Source: Thermanaerosceptrum fracticalcis (GTDB taxonomy: Bacteria; Bacillota; Peptococcia; DRI-13). From it: DNA of 64,000 nt. Below are positions 49,972 through 58,487 of the stretch, piece by piece; positions within the stretch are counted from its first letter, which is position 1, and every line of letters starts with the position of its first letter. A model generated the notes under the pieces. The model saw only the letters and a program-made list of their open reading frames with translations. It had not been told where the DNA came from and ran no database searches. Made by a program: the position numbers and the translations under genes. The stretch lies in the NCBI RefSeq assembly GCF_000746025.2, contig NZ_CP045798.1, forward strand, positions 3,703,501 through 3,767,500, read 5' to 3'.

Positions 49972-51231
49972 TTACGGGAAAATACCCCTGATCTTTTTAG
50001 CTTTCGCTACTCTATCCAAGGCTACCATATAAGCAGCCATCCTTAAGGTCACGTTTTTCTCCTTATGGACCTGCCAGACTTCTTCAAACGTTTTCTTCAT
50101 AACCTTTTCCAGGTTGCTGTTAATATAGTCTTCATCCCACATGAAAGATTGTTCATTCTGAACCCACTCAAAGTAGGAGACTACCACACCGCCGGCATTG
50201 GCCAGGATATCCGGTACCAGGATTATATTACGTTCCTCTAAAATTTTATCGGCCATATTGGTAGTAGGACCGTTAGCGGCTTCAACGATGATTTTGGCAC
50301 CCATTTCTGTGGCGATATCTTCCGTGATCTGGTTTTCCAGAGCGGCAGGAATCAGGATATCCACGTCAAGGGTTAGGAGTTCCTTATTTGTAATTACGGA
50401 GAGCCCTTCCTCCGTATAGCCTTGTAAAAGGTTTTGGTTGTTCTTGGCATAGAAAATAGCTTTATCTATATCAATACCCTCTTTTTTATACAGGGCACAG
50501 GAGACATCACTGATGGCCACGATTTTAAAGCCCTGATCCTTGAGGAGTTTGGCTGCAATACTGCCTACATTTCCAAACCCCTGTACGGCTACCGTCATGT
50601 TTTCTTTAGCAAGTCTTAGTTTTTCAATGAGATTGAGAACTGTAAACATGACACCCCTGCCGGTCGCTTCCGTTCTACCCAGTGAACCACCTATTTCCAG
50701 GGGTTTACCGGTAACAACTTCCGGGACGGCGTATCCTTTAAACATACTGTATGTATCCATGATCCAGGCCATGATTTGGGCATTGGTACCCACATCGGGG
50801 GCAGGTATGTCCTTTTCCGGGCCTAAAATTGGCAGGATCATGGCCGTATATCTTCTGGTGAGTCTCCTAATTTCATCAATACTCATTTTAGAGGGATCAC
50901 ATTTTACGGCACCCTTGGCCCCACCGTAGGGTATATTAACCAGGGCACATTTCCAGGTCATCCAGGCCGCCAGCGCTTTTACCTCATCGAGGTTAACATC
51001 GGGGTGGAACCGGATTCCGCCTTTGCAGGGACCTCTGGAACTGCTGTGCTGGATTCTATAGCCGGTAAAAACTTCGGTACGGCCGTCATCCATGACCACA
51101 GGAATAGATACAGTTAATTCTCTTTCCGGGTATCGTAGAGTAACATAGTCGTTGTACTTGAGTCCGATTTTCTTTGCTGCTTCATCCAGGACGTTGAGCA
51201 TAGTTTGATAAGGATTATACGCTTCAGACAT
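49972..51231 (-). CDS. Glutamate dehydrogenase (Glu/Leu/Phe/Val family)
   Basis: This 419-residue hexameric-type dehydrogenase interconverts glutamate and 2-oxoglutarate plus ammonia. Signatures are GYRIQHSSSRGPCKGGIRFHPDVNLDEVKALAAWMTWKCA with the catalytic-region lysines, IPYGGAKGAVKCDP, and the NAD-binding loop VQGFGNVGSIAA. The C-terminal KKIRGIFP is usual for GudB/RocG-like enzymes of Firmicutes. A strong AGGAGG site (RC at 51237-51242) precedes ATG 51231. It stands alone; it may feed amino-acid fermentation or ammonia assimilation. Confidence 0.95.
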   Translation of the reverse strand: MSEAYNPYQTMLNVLDEAAKKIGLKYNDYVTLRYPERELTVSIPVVMDDGRTEVFTGYRIQHSSSRGPCKGGIRFHPDVNLDEVKALAAWMTWKCALVNIPYGGAKGAVKCDPSKMSIDEIRRLTRRYTAMILPILGPEKDIPAPDVGTNAQIMAWIMDTYSMFKGYAVPEVVTGKPLEIGGSLGRTEATGRGVMFTVLNLIEKLRLAKENMTVAVQGFGNVGSIAAKLLKDQGFKIVAISDVSCALYKKEGIDIDKAIFYAKNNQNLLQGYTEEGLSVITNKELLTLDVDILIPAALENQITEDIATEMGAKIIVEAANGPTTNMADKILEERNIILVPDILANAGGVVVSYFEWVQNEQSFMWDEDYINSNLEKVMKKTFEEVWQVHKEKNVTLRMAAYMVALDRVAKAKKIRGIFP

Positions 51232-51474
51232 GTTGCTACCTCCTTTAAGCTAATAGAAGAATTAGCCAAGCATTATGTATACAGGATACATTATACACAG
51301 GCCGTTATAAATTGTAAATATATTCTTTACCCTATTGGTGTTTTTATTTTCGCAAAGAAAAAGGCTTTACGCGACCTAAGAATTTAATACTGAGAGAGAG
51401 GAGCAGGTCTGGACAATTGTCAAATTCATGGTAAGATAAATAACGTTTAATGAATTACGAAAGGTGACGGAGTA

Positions 51475-52581
51475 ATGCGCCAGTATCTTCAGGCTATATG
51501 GACTAAAGAACCCCTTTTTGTTACGGCATCTTTTCTCGTGGCGGCGTCTTCCTTTTTTGTCAAACCCAGTGTAGCAGCAATTGACTGGAAAGTAATTATC
51601 ATTCTCTTCAACTTGATGGCAGTGATTATAGCCCTGGAAAAGTACAGGGTCTTAGATGAGCTATCTTTAAAACTCCTCGAACGATTCCGTTCTTTAAGAC
51701 TCTTAAGTATCTGTTTAGTGCTTATGACGGGTTTTTTTGCCATGTTTATCACCAATGATGTGGCTCTACTGACCCTGGTTCCTTTAAGCCTTTTAATTGC
51801 CAAACGCTGCAGCTTTAATCCTGCCTGGTTAGTCATTTTACAGACTTTAGCCGCCAACATAGGAAGCAGTTTGACACCTATGGGAAACCCCCAAAACCTC
51901 TTTCTCTACGAATACTATAAAATCAGTCCCACATCTTTCATAAACATGATGGCTCCTTTTGTCATAGGGGGACTGATCTCGTTAATTATATTAGCCTTTA
52001 AAATTCCCCCAGAGCCTGTCCAGTATAAATGTGACGTCAGTTTTACACCTTCAGAATCCAAACGACAATTGATGTATCTTATTTTTTTTGGTCTGGTTGT
52101 ATTATCTGTGTTGCGTGCAATTGATTACAGGTTCATTTTTTTCTTTACTTTACTTGTACTCATTATTTTTGACAGGGAACTACTCCTGAAGATTGATTAT
52201 TATTTACTTGGTACTTTTATTGCCTTTTTTCTTTTGGTCGATAACCTAGCGAGATTGCCGGGACTTATGGAAAGTATCACCGTTTTTTTAAACGGCGAAG
52301 GCAATACTTTCCTTTTAGGTGCAATCCTTTCCCAGTTTATCAGCAATGTCCCTGCCGCTATTCTTTTGGCTAATTTCACCGGTCATTATCGGGAACTTCT
52401 CTGGGGAGTTAATGTAGGCGGTATGGGCACACTAATTGCTTCCCTGGCCAGCCTTATTTCCTACAAGCTTTACGCAAAAGAATATCCCGGTAAAGACTAT
52501 CTTGTAAAGTTTCATATCGTAAATCTGGGAGGACTATTATTTTTTACGGGTCTTGTGTGGATTTATCTTATAAAACTATAA
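51475..52581 (+). CDS. SLC13/ArsB-like anion permease (CitMHS group)
   Basis: This 368-residue permease has about 10-11 helices. The conserved ion-transporter loop NIGSSLTPMGNPQNLFLYEYYKISP is diagnostic of the CitM/ArsB/SLC13 group, and VLMTGFFAMFITNDVALLTLVPL and SQFISNVPAAILLANFTG mark the two hairpin regions. It is shorter than the usual 400-430 residues, mainly in the first half. Substrate could be a dicarboxylate, arsenite-like anion or sulfate; the sequence does not decide. It is a single gene with its own terminator. Confidence 0.85.
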   Translation: MRQYLQAIWTKEPLFVTASFLVAASSFFVKPSVAAIDWKVIIILFNLMAVIIALEKYRVLDELSLKLLERFRSLRLLSICLVLMTGFFAMFITNDVALLTLVPLSLLIAKRCSFNPAWLVILQTLAANIGSSLTPMGNPQNLFLYEYYKISPTSFINMMAPFVIGGLISLIILAFKIPPEPVQYKCDVSFTPSESKRQLMYLIFFGLVVLSVLRAIDYRFIFFFTLLVLIIFDRELLLKIDYYLLGTFIAFFLLVDNLARLPGLMESITVFLNGEGNTFLLGAILSQFISNVPAAILLANFTGHYRELLWGVNVGGMGTLIASLASLISYKLYAKEYPGKDYLVKFHIVNLGGLLFFTGLVWIYLIKL

Positions 52582-52596
52582 TACGATAGAATTTTA

Positions 52597-52627
52597 TGGT
52601 TGCAGCCCTGGCTTCAACCATTTTTTA
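52597..52627 (+). terminator. Terminator after the SLC13-like gene
   Basis: TGGTTGCAGCC pairs with GGCTTCAACCA with one mismatch, followed by T6. Confidence 0.85.
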
Positions 52628-52745
52628 TAGAGAAAATTTCCCAGGAGATTAATTGCTGAAACTTGCAAAGAAATGGATTATTTTGTATAATATCCATGAA
52701 ATTAGGTCGATGGTCCTATATTGTGCCGCAGAAAGGCGTGGAAAC

Positions 52746-53327
52746 GTGATTTTAGCTAGTGTCCAATCAGATTCATTAAAGGCAATGGTAAAATTAATGG
52801 AGTTACGGGATATATCAACATATATTCACTGCAACAAGGTAGCGCAATATAGCAAGATATTAGCGGCGAAAATCAGTTTATCGGAAAGTGAAGTGGAGCT
52901 AGTTACTAAATCAGCTTTAATACATGATATTGGTAAAATGGGTATTCCCGAGAAAATTCTGTATAAACCGGGAAAACTAACGGATATTGAGTATGAAATC
53001 ATTAAAAAGCATACAGTGCTGGCCATCGATACTTTATCTTCTACCGGCTTAAATGATTTGATTCCCTCAGTTGTACACCATCATGAGTGGTATAACGGTC
53101 AGGGGTATCCTACCGGGCTTAAAGGCCCGAATATACCTCTCTATGCCAGAATCATTGCTGTGGCCGATGTCTACGATGCTCTGACTTCCCCACGTGTATA
53201 CCGGCCAACGCTTACCGTAGAAGAGGCAAAAAAAGAACTGCTTAGAGTGGCAGGAAGCCAGTTGGATCCTGAACTGGTTCGAGAATTTCTAGAAATGGAG
53301 CAAATATTAAGTCAAAATACAGATTGA
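52746..53327 (+). CDS. HD-GYP domain protein
   Basis: This protein of about 193 residues is essentially a complete HD-GYP domain: ALIHDIGKMGIPEKILYKPGKLTDIEYEIIKKHT, HHHEWYNGQGYPTGLKGPNIPLYARIIAVADVYDALTSPRVYRP. The key motifs are HDIGK and the GYP triad (GQGYP). Such enzymes hydrolyse cyclic-di-GMP or related dinucleotides. GTG 52746 is chosen for the AAAGGCG site; the frame opens further upstream to 52653 without one. It is an isolated domain without a receiver or sensor and may complement the EAL and GGDEF proteins of this window. Confidence 0.9.
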   Translation: MILASVQSDSLKAMVKLMELRDISTYIHCNKVAQYSKILAAKISLSESEVELVTKSALIHDIGKMGIPEKILYKPGKLTDIEYEIIKKHTVLAIDTLSSTGLNDLIPSVVHHHEWYNGQGYPTGLKGPNIPLYARIIAVADVYDALTSPRVYRPTLTVEEAKKELLRVAGSQLDPELVREFLEMEQILSQNTD

Positions 53328-53338
53328 TGAAGCAACAG

Positions 53339-53364
53339 AAAACCCGTCGCTAGGACGGGTTTTG
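53339..53364 (+). terminator. Terminator of the HD-GYP gene
   Basis: AAAACCCGTC pairs with GACGGGTTTT across a short loop; TGTTT follows. Confidence 0.9.
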
Positions 53365-53536
53365 TTTCACCAGTCAGAAAAAGTATAAGTTTTTAGGGGC
53401 ATGGAAAATTTTATTAATTGTGGAGGAAAAATAAAATTTATGGTATAAATATATAAAGTTGCGTTTTGACATAAATTGCTTACATTAGGGCGCGGGGTTC
53501 ATCGGCTGCCTATTATAATACAGGGGAGATAGCAAA

Positions 53537-53884
53537 ATGGAGAATACTACTGCCATAAGAAAAGCGGAAATTAAAATTAAAATGACGGAATTTGAGTTTC
53601 CACCTATGCAGGATGTTGTGTTAATTGGAAATAGGGCGCCTATAGGTGCTGAAGCAGCAAAAAGAATGATTGACGTACTTGCACCTGACCAATACGAAGT
53701 GATTCGTCTTGATCACTTTATGTTTGAAGCATTGGTAATTAGAAAATCATTACTACAGCTAATCCCCAGAGAAAAATTAATTTCCATCATACTTGATGAG
53801 GGGAGTTTAGTAGCCAATGAAGATAATATGGTCAAAGCCCAGGTAAACATCCATGTAGAAATAAATAGGATGATTGATTTATGA
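53537..53884 (+). CDS. Conserved-looking protein of unknown function, coupled to CBS-GGDEF
   Basis: A 115-residue soluble protein with no signal peptide, no membrane helix and no recognised domain. It contains a hydrophobic beta-strand-like stretch (MQDVVLIGNRAPIGAEAAKRM) that resembles a Rossmann-type start, then alternating strands and helices; the overall impression is an alpha/beta fold. It overlaps the next gene by 4 bp (ATGA), so the two are translated together, which suggests it senses a signal for the CBS-GGDEF protein or regulates it. The GGGGAGAT site supports the start. Function is unknown. Confidence 0.7.
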   Translation: MENTTAIRKAEIKIKMTEFEFPPMQDVVLIGNRAPIGAEAAKRMIDVLAPDQYEVIRLDHFMFEALVIRKSLLQLIPREKLISIILDEGSLVANEDNMVKAQVNIHVEINRMIDL

Positions 53885-54747
53885 GTAGATATGTAAAGGA
53901 AATTATGACGATAAGTCTCTATACCATTGGTCCCTATGAAAGTGTAAAAAAAGCTGAAGCAATCATGTGGGAAAATAATATAGGGGGTCTCCCCGTAGTG
54001 CTTGATGACAAATTAGTGGGCATCATCACGTCCAAAGATATTAGAAGAGCCCATCCCAATAGGATTGTTGCAGATGCTATGACCAAAGAGGTTATAACTA
54101 TTACTGCAAATTCAACAATTTGGGAAGCTAAGGAGCTAATGGAGAAAAAAAACATTGAAAGATTGCCTGTTATACATAATGATCAATTAGTGGGCATTAT
54201 CACTAAGGCAAAACTCATTGAAGAAGTGAGTAAACATATCGACATAATGACCAGTTTGCCAAAAAGCCAATTTATTATTGAGAAGGCGGTAGAACTGTTA
54301 CGGAAAGAAAGTGACTTTACTGTTATCTTTATTGATGTAAATAATTTTGGGGTTATTAACAAAGACAATGGGCATATAATTGGTGATCAAATATTATTAC
54401 AATTAGGAATGTTGCTAAAAGATCAAATTGACGAAAATTGTTATTTATGCAGGTTTGGCGGAGACGAATTCCTAATCTTATATGATGGTTCTTTAGAACG
54501 GGCAATTACCTTTGCCAATAAAATCATAAATTCTACTAAAGAATATAAATGGTTGAATGATATAAAGATAGATCTAACAATTGGTATTGCTGGCGGAAGA
54601 AGAACGGGTATTCGCCCTGGTGAAGACTTGAGATATAATATATTAAATTTAATCAATTTAGCCAGCCTGGCCTCATCACAAGGAAAGAGGGAGAATGTAT
54701 CCATTAAAGTGGTTGATTGTGTATCTTGTTTAACCCAATCTGAATAA
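53881..54747 (+). CDS. CBS pair - GGDEF diguanylate cyclase
   Basis: A 288-residue protein has two CBS repeats (about 5-60 and 65-120; IMTISLYTIGPYESVKKAEAIM ... GGLPVVLDDKLVGIITSKDI and a second copy) and a GGDEF domain (about 130-280). The active site is intact: RFGGDEFLILYDG. A typical RxxD inhibitory site is not visible in the expected place. It should synthesise cyclic-di-GMP, with CBS domains sensing a nucleotide. It lacks membrane segments. The upstream coupled gene is a likely partner. Confidence 0.92.
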   Translation: MSRYVKEIMTISLYTIGPYESVKKAEAIMWENNIGGLPVVLDDKLVGIITSKDIRRAHPNRIVADAMTKEVITITANSTIWEAKELMEKKNIERLPVIHNDQLVGIITKAKLIEEVSKHIDIMTSLPKSQFIIEKAVELLRKESDFTVIFIDVNNFGVINKDNGHIIGDQILLQLGMLLKDQIDENCYLCRFGGDEFLILYDGSLERAITFANKIINSTKEYKWLNDIKIDLTIGIAGGRRTGIRPGEDLRYNILNLINLASLASSQGKRENVSIKVVDCVSCLTQSE

Positions 54748-54760
54748 TCTCATCACACCT

Positions 54761-54800
54761 AAAAAGATAGCCCTCCTCAAACAGGGGGGTTGTCTTTTTT
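54761..54800 (+). terminator. Terminator after the CBS-GGDEF gene
   Basis: An imperfect stem (AAAAGA-AGCCC-CCT with AGGGGGGTTGTCTTTT) is followed by T6. Confidence 0.75.
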
Positions 54801-54823
54801 AATTTAGGGATCACCTAATAAAA

Positions 54824-54878
54824 GTTCACAAAAAGTTCACGTTTTTGTTCCTTTTAAGCCACATATATCCCCTATACT
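54824..54878 (+). promoter_or_regulatory. Response-regulator direct-repeat box and -10, promoter of the fusion-protein relic
   Basis: GTTCACAAAAAGTTCAC (54824-54840) is two TTCAC half-sites with 11-bp period, the PhoP/PhoB-type layout. The -10 TATACT begins at 54873, 33 bp from the box. Identical sequence and distance recur at 57928, so both are probably controlled by the OmpR-type regulator at 57178. Confidence 0.8.
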
Positions 54879-54929
54879 CTAAATAACATTTTTAACCGGA
54901 GGTGAGTAAAAGCAGTATGTAACTAACCA

Positions 54930-55200
54930 AGTTTAAAGATTGTTTTTATTTTTATTGCAGTTGTACTAACACTGCTAATTGTGGCATCTGCATTCATCTA
55001 CAACAATACAAACAGGCAAAAGCCAGTACCGGCAATTTCCTTACTGCGCCGGTACAGCGCGGCACTATAGAGTACAGCATTGATGGTACCGGTACACTTA
55101 AGCCCAGCGAACGTTATGCATTAAAAACGTGGGCTGGCGGTACGGTTACGGAGGAGTATTGGGTTATTAGCGCGAGGATTAAGTTGCCCGAGAAAGGAGG
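54930..55200 (+). pseudogene. Membrane-fusion (efflux adaptor, MacA/HlyD-like) protein relic
   Basis: One frame encodes a membrane anchor (KIVFIFIAVVLTLLIVASAF then IYNNTNRQK); a second frame then continues GNFLTAPVQRGTIEYSIDGT and GTLKPSERYALKT, the N-terminal strand pattern of HlyD/MacA-type adaptors. A frame change lies between them at about 55015-55030, and the remaining 250 or more residues, including the lipoyl and barrel domains, are missing. A promoter with a response-regulator box precedes it. The small gene at 55207 follows. Confidence 0.8.
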
Positions 55201-55206
55201 ATTATT

Positions 55207-55329
55207 GTGAAAGGTGACTTTTATTCTGCCATGTCTACTTATAGTCCATTTTGGTTAGCAGTCAGTACGTTAATGGTTATGTGGCCTCTCATAAAGGCTT
55301 ATTTGGCCAAATTAGACTACCATAAATAA
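55207..55329 (+). CDS. Small single-helix membrane protein (40 residues)
   Basis: GTG at 55207 follows AAAGGAGG at 7 nt and opens a 40-codon frame: MKGDFYSAMSTYSPFWLAVS, a helix, then MWPLIKAYLAKLDYHK. One transmembrane helix is predicted. No family recognised. It survives directly behind the adaptor relic and may be expressed from the same response-regulator promoter. Confidence 0.5.
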   Translation: MKGDFYSAMSTYSPFWLAVSTLMVMWPLIKAYLAKLDYHK

Positions 55330-55377
55330 GTAATAAGAAGAGTCTTGATCGGAGATTCCGAGCCAAGGCCTTTTTGC

Positions 55378-57177
55378 TTAGTTCTGTTTTTTTATTTCTA
55401 AAGTAAAGGTACTTCCTTCATGAAGTTTGCTTTCTACCGTCATTTCAGCGTGGTGTAAATCAGCTATTTGTTTGGCTATGGAAAGACCCAAGCCGGTTCC
55501 ATTTTGGTTTTGCCGGTTCCGGGATTTATCCACTTTATAAAACCTCTCCCAAATAAAAGGAAGGTCTTCTTCAGGAATCCCTATTCCAGTATCCTTGATA
55601 CTTAAAAATACTTTTTCCTTCTCATCCCTTAAATCAACTTCGACAGCACCGCCTGAAGGTGTATATTTTATGGCATTATCCAGCAGGATGATTAATAACT
55701 GCTCTATACGGTCGGCATCACAGTATACTATGATATTTTGGTGAGGACGGACGGTGGTAAAAAGGTGAATACCTTTGGTCTTAGCTCTTTGCTGAAATTT
55801 GTTTACTGTTTCATAAATCAATTCACTTAAATTTACTTCCTCCAGGTGTAGTTCAACTTTGCCCGATTCCAGCAGGCTCAAATCCATTAGATCCTTAATG
55901 AGTCTTTCCAGGCGCAGGGTCTCATTCTTGATAATACTGTAGTAATGGTTGGGCGGATGATCTGTCACTCCATCCAGCAAACAGTCTGTATAGCCCCTGA
56001 TCACCGTAACAGGCGCTCGTAATTCATGGGACACATTGGCGATAAAATCACGGCGCAGCTGCTCCACTTTTTCCATCTCACTGATATCCTGCAGAATTCC
56101 TACCGCCCCCAGGAGGTTACCGTTTTCTTGTTTGATGGGGGAAACTACGACTTTAAAAGTGCTGTGCAGTAATTTAAAAGCAGCCGAGGTTGATGTTCCG
56201 TTCACTAATGCAGCTTCGAACGCTTTTGTCAACTCGGGGAGGGGAGAAATATCTGTTAAAAGTCTTCCCAGTATTCTTTTTGCAGTCGTCATAAAAAATT
56301 TTTCAATGATGGGGTTAATAAGGATAATTCTTCCCTCTTTATCGGCGGCAATAAGTCCTTCATTTATACTTAGTACTATTGATTCCAGCTTTCCTTTTTC
56401 TTGCTCAAGGGCAGTAATATTCGAATCTAATTGGCTGGCCAAAAAGTTCATGGAGGTTGCCAGTTCACCAAGCTCGTCGTCACTAACAGGTTTGATGATA
56501 GTCTTGTAATCACCTTTGGCCATGGCGAGAGCTGCTTCGTTCATATTTTTTAAAGGAAGAGAAATTTTTTTTGAGTAGTAATAGGCGATACCGGTGGCCA
56601 GGAGAATCGCGATAACGCTGGAGATACCCAGATAATAATAGGCTTTTTTCACCGTATCGGTAACTAAATAAACAGGTGAAAAGGATAGTACAGCCCCTGA
56701 CACTTCTGGTACACCTTCTGAACTAATCGTCGTAACAGGTAGGGCCACCGAAATCACTGGTGTATTGAAATGAGGCAACATGCCTTCCTTGATAACCATC
56801 TGCCCAGATAGTACCTGTTCAAATTCCTCCCTACTTAAGCGGGAGTCTTTCCGGATAGGAGGTTTTCTGCCTAGTTCGGGTCTTACCTGGGAAGGGGCAA
56901 GGATGCGTCCTTCTTTATCAATGATCAGGAAGCGGGTATCGATAAATCTGTCTAAGGTTTCCACAATCCGGTTGAAGGACTCTTCATCCATTTCTTTATT
57001 GTTATATTTTTGGGTTAGAGTAACTATTTCATTGGCCTTGTACATAAGCTCATTTTTTTTGGCTGTGATTAAATAATTCTTGAAAAGTGGATTCAAAAGG
57101 GACCCCACAATAACCAGGGTAATCACAACAAGAACAATATATGAAGTAAGCAGTTTTACTCCTATTTTCGAGTTCAT
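55378..57177 (-). CDS. Sensor histidine kinase (PhoR/ResE-like)
   Basis: This 599-residue kinase has two helices (about 9-29 and 182-203) enclosing an extracellular region of about 150 residues, then HAMP (about 205-257), PAS (about 265-365), and HisKA/HATPase domains. The phosphoacceptor is in FIANVSHELRAPVTVIRGY; the N-box is LLDNAIKYTPSGG; G-boxes are DTGIGIPEEDLPFIWERFYKV and GTGLGLSI. It is the PhoR/ResE/WalK class of Firmicutes. It follows the response regulator gene with no gap, on the minus strand. Confidence 0.95.
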   Translation of the reverse strand: MNSKIGVKLLTSYIVLVVITLVIVGSLLNPLFKNYLITAKKNELMYKANEIVTLTQKYNNKEMDEESFNRIVETLDRFIDTRFLIIDKEGRILAPSQVRPELGRKPPIRKDSRLSREEFEQVLSGQMVIKEGMLPHFNTPVISVALPVTTISSEGVPEVSGAVLSFSPVYLVTDTVKKAYYYLGISSVIAILLATGIAYYYSKKISLPLKNMNEAALAMAKGDYKTIIKPVSDDELGELATSMNFLASQLDSNITALEQEKGKLESIVLSINEGLIAADKEGRIILINPIIEKFFMTTAKRILGRLLTDISPLPELTKAFEAALVNGTSTSAAFKLLHSTFKVVVSPIKQENGNLLGAVGILQDISEMEKVEQLRRDFIANVSHELRAPVTVIRGYTDCLLDGVTDHPPNHYYSIIKNETLRLERLIKDLMDLSLLESGKVELHLEEVNLSELIYETVNKFQQRAKTKGIHLFTTVRPHQNIIVYCDADRIEQLLIILLDNAIKYTPSGGAVEVDLRDEKEKVFLSIKDTGIGIPEEDLPFIWERFYKVDKSRNRQNQNGTGLGLSIAKQIADLHHAEMTVESKLHEGSTFTLEIKKQN

Positions 57178-57864
57178 TTATTTCACCTCGAATTTATAGC
57201 CGACCCCCCAGATGGTTTTTATATCCCAGGGGTTATGGGGTGCGACCATCAGCTTACGGCGCAGTCTTTTCACATGGGTATCCACCGTTCTGGTTTCTCC
57301 GATATAGTCATAACCCCAAACGTTTTCCAGGAGATTCTCCCGTGTAAAGACCATGTTAGGATGGGAGGCCATAAGGGCAAGCAACTCAATTTCTTTGGGC
57401 GTTAAAGGCACAACTTGATTTTTTACCTTAACCCGGTATTCCGCTAAATTAATTTCAAGATTAGGGAAAGAAAGCGTTTTAATATTCCTGTTTGTATCAC
57501 TGGTACGTCTTAAAACAGCCTTAATCCTGGCTACTACCTCCCTGGGATTAAATGGTTTGGTAATATAGTCGTCAGCCCCCAGCTCCAAGCCTAAAATCTT
57601 ATCGATATCTTCTGATTTAGCCGTAAGCATGATAATGGGGGTAGATTTCACAGCCCGGATCTTCCGGCAGACTTCGATACCGTCCATTTGCGGCATCATC
57701 ACGTCTAATACGATAAGACGCGGGTCTGCCTCCTCTATTTTCTCCAGTGCTTCCATGCCGTTATCTGCTAAGACAACCGGATACTCCTCTTTCTTCAAAT
57801 AAAGGGATAAAACTTCAAGAACATGGGGATCATCATCCACTAAGAGAATCGGCTTATTACTCAT
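57178..57864 (-). CDS. OmpR/PhoP family response regulator
   Basis: This 228-residue protein has a receiver domain with the acidic pocket LVDDD, phosphoacceptor Asp54 in VLDVMMPQMDG, a Thr in IIMLTAKS and Lys in YITKPF, and a C-terminal winged helix of the OmpR type (LTPKEIELLALMASHPNMVF ... VDTHVKRLRRKL). It is followed immediately by its cognate kinase. Two identical 17-bp direct-repeat boxes (54824, 57928) lie beside the operon and are the probable binding sites. Confidence 0.95.
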   Translation of the reverse strand: MSNKPILLVDDDPHVLEVLSLYLKKEEYPVVLADNGMEALEKIEEADPRLIVLDVMMPQMDGIEVCRKIRAVKSTPIIMLTAKSEDIDKILGLELGADDYITKPFNPREVVARIKAVLRRTSDTNRNIKTLSFPNLEINLAEYRVKVKNQVVPLTPKEIELLALMASHPNMVFTRENLLENVWGYDYIGETRTVDTHVKRLRRKLMVAPHNPWDIKTIWGVGYKFEVK

Positions 57865-57927
57865 TTGTTTCCCTCCTTCTAAGAATATACTACAAAAAAA
57901 TTATAAAAAAACCCTGAGAACTTCAAT

Positions 57928-57982
57928 GTTCACAAAAAGTTCACATCTCTGTACTTTTTTTGCCATAATTTCCGGGTATATT
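57928..57982 (+). promoter_or_regulatory. Response-regulator direct-repeat box and -10, promoter of the DUF2680 gene
   Basis: GTTCACAAAAAGTTCAC (57928-57944) is identical over 17 bp to the box at 54824. A TATATT -10 starts at 57977, again 33 bp after the box. It lies between the regulator gene and the divergent DUF2680 gene and so could control both. Confidence 0.85.
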
Positions 57983-58013
57983 AAAACCAACTCAAGAAAG
58001 GAGGTGAAGCAAA

Positions 58014-58400
58014 GTGAAAAAAGCCTTAATTATCATCCTGGTCTTAGTGCTTAGTATAGGTGCGGCTTCTTTGGCTTTGGCCGATGATAATCCTGCAGCA
58101 ACAAATCCCTTTAAGGGCAAGGGGGCGCAATTTAAAAATCTCCCCCAATTGAAAATAACCGATGAGCAAAAAGCGCAAATGACTGCTTTGTTAACGCAAA
58201 TGCTGGAACTTAAAAAACAAATACTCCAGCAAAATGTTGCCGATGGTACCATTACTCAGGAACAGGCAAAATTAATGGAAGAGAGAATGAATGCTAGGCT
58301 TGAGGCAATCAAGTCCGGACAATGGGACCCAAGCAAGAAACCTTATGGTATGGGCCGTGGCTTCCACCGGTTTAAGCAACAGCCTCAAGCTAACTCTTAA
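58014..58400 (+). CDS. DUF2680/YckD-like secreted protein
   Basis: This 128-residue protein has a signal peptide (MKKALIIILVLVLSIGAASLALA, about 23 residues) and a mature helical domain: LKITDEQKAQMTALLTQMLELKKQILQQNVADGTITQEQAKLMEERMNARLEAI, characteristic of the DUF2680 (YckD) family, which loosely resembles Spy-type helical proteins. The C-terminus is basic and Gln-rich. The box at 57928 puts it under the two-component system next to it, which would make it part of an envelope or metal stress response. GGAGGTG precedes the GTG start. Confidence 0.85.
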   Translation: MKKALIIILVLVLSIGAASLALADDNPAATNPFKGKGAQFKNLPQLKITDEQKAQMTALLTQMLELKKQILQQNVADGTITQEQAKLMEERMNARLEAIKSGQWDPSKKPYGMGRGFHRFKQQPQANS

Positions 58401-58455
58401 ATATCAATAAAATCTCCTTTACCTCCCTAACTATATATATTTGGTAAAATGTTTT

Positions 58456-58487
58456 AAGGACCCGTTTTTGGAGTCCTATTCTTTTTT
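58456..58487 (+). terminator. Terminator after the DUF2680 gene
   Basis: AGGAC-CC pairs with GG-GTCCT with one bulged A; a T-rich tract follows. Confidence 0.6.

Noticed and set aside
51240-51310. ATACAGGATACATTATACAC-type sequence upstream of glutamate dehydrogenase as a GntR-family operator.
   Set aside because: Only partial symmetry and no regulator nearby; AT-rich promoter sequence explains it as well.
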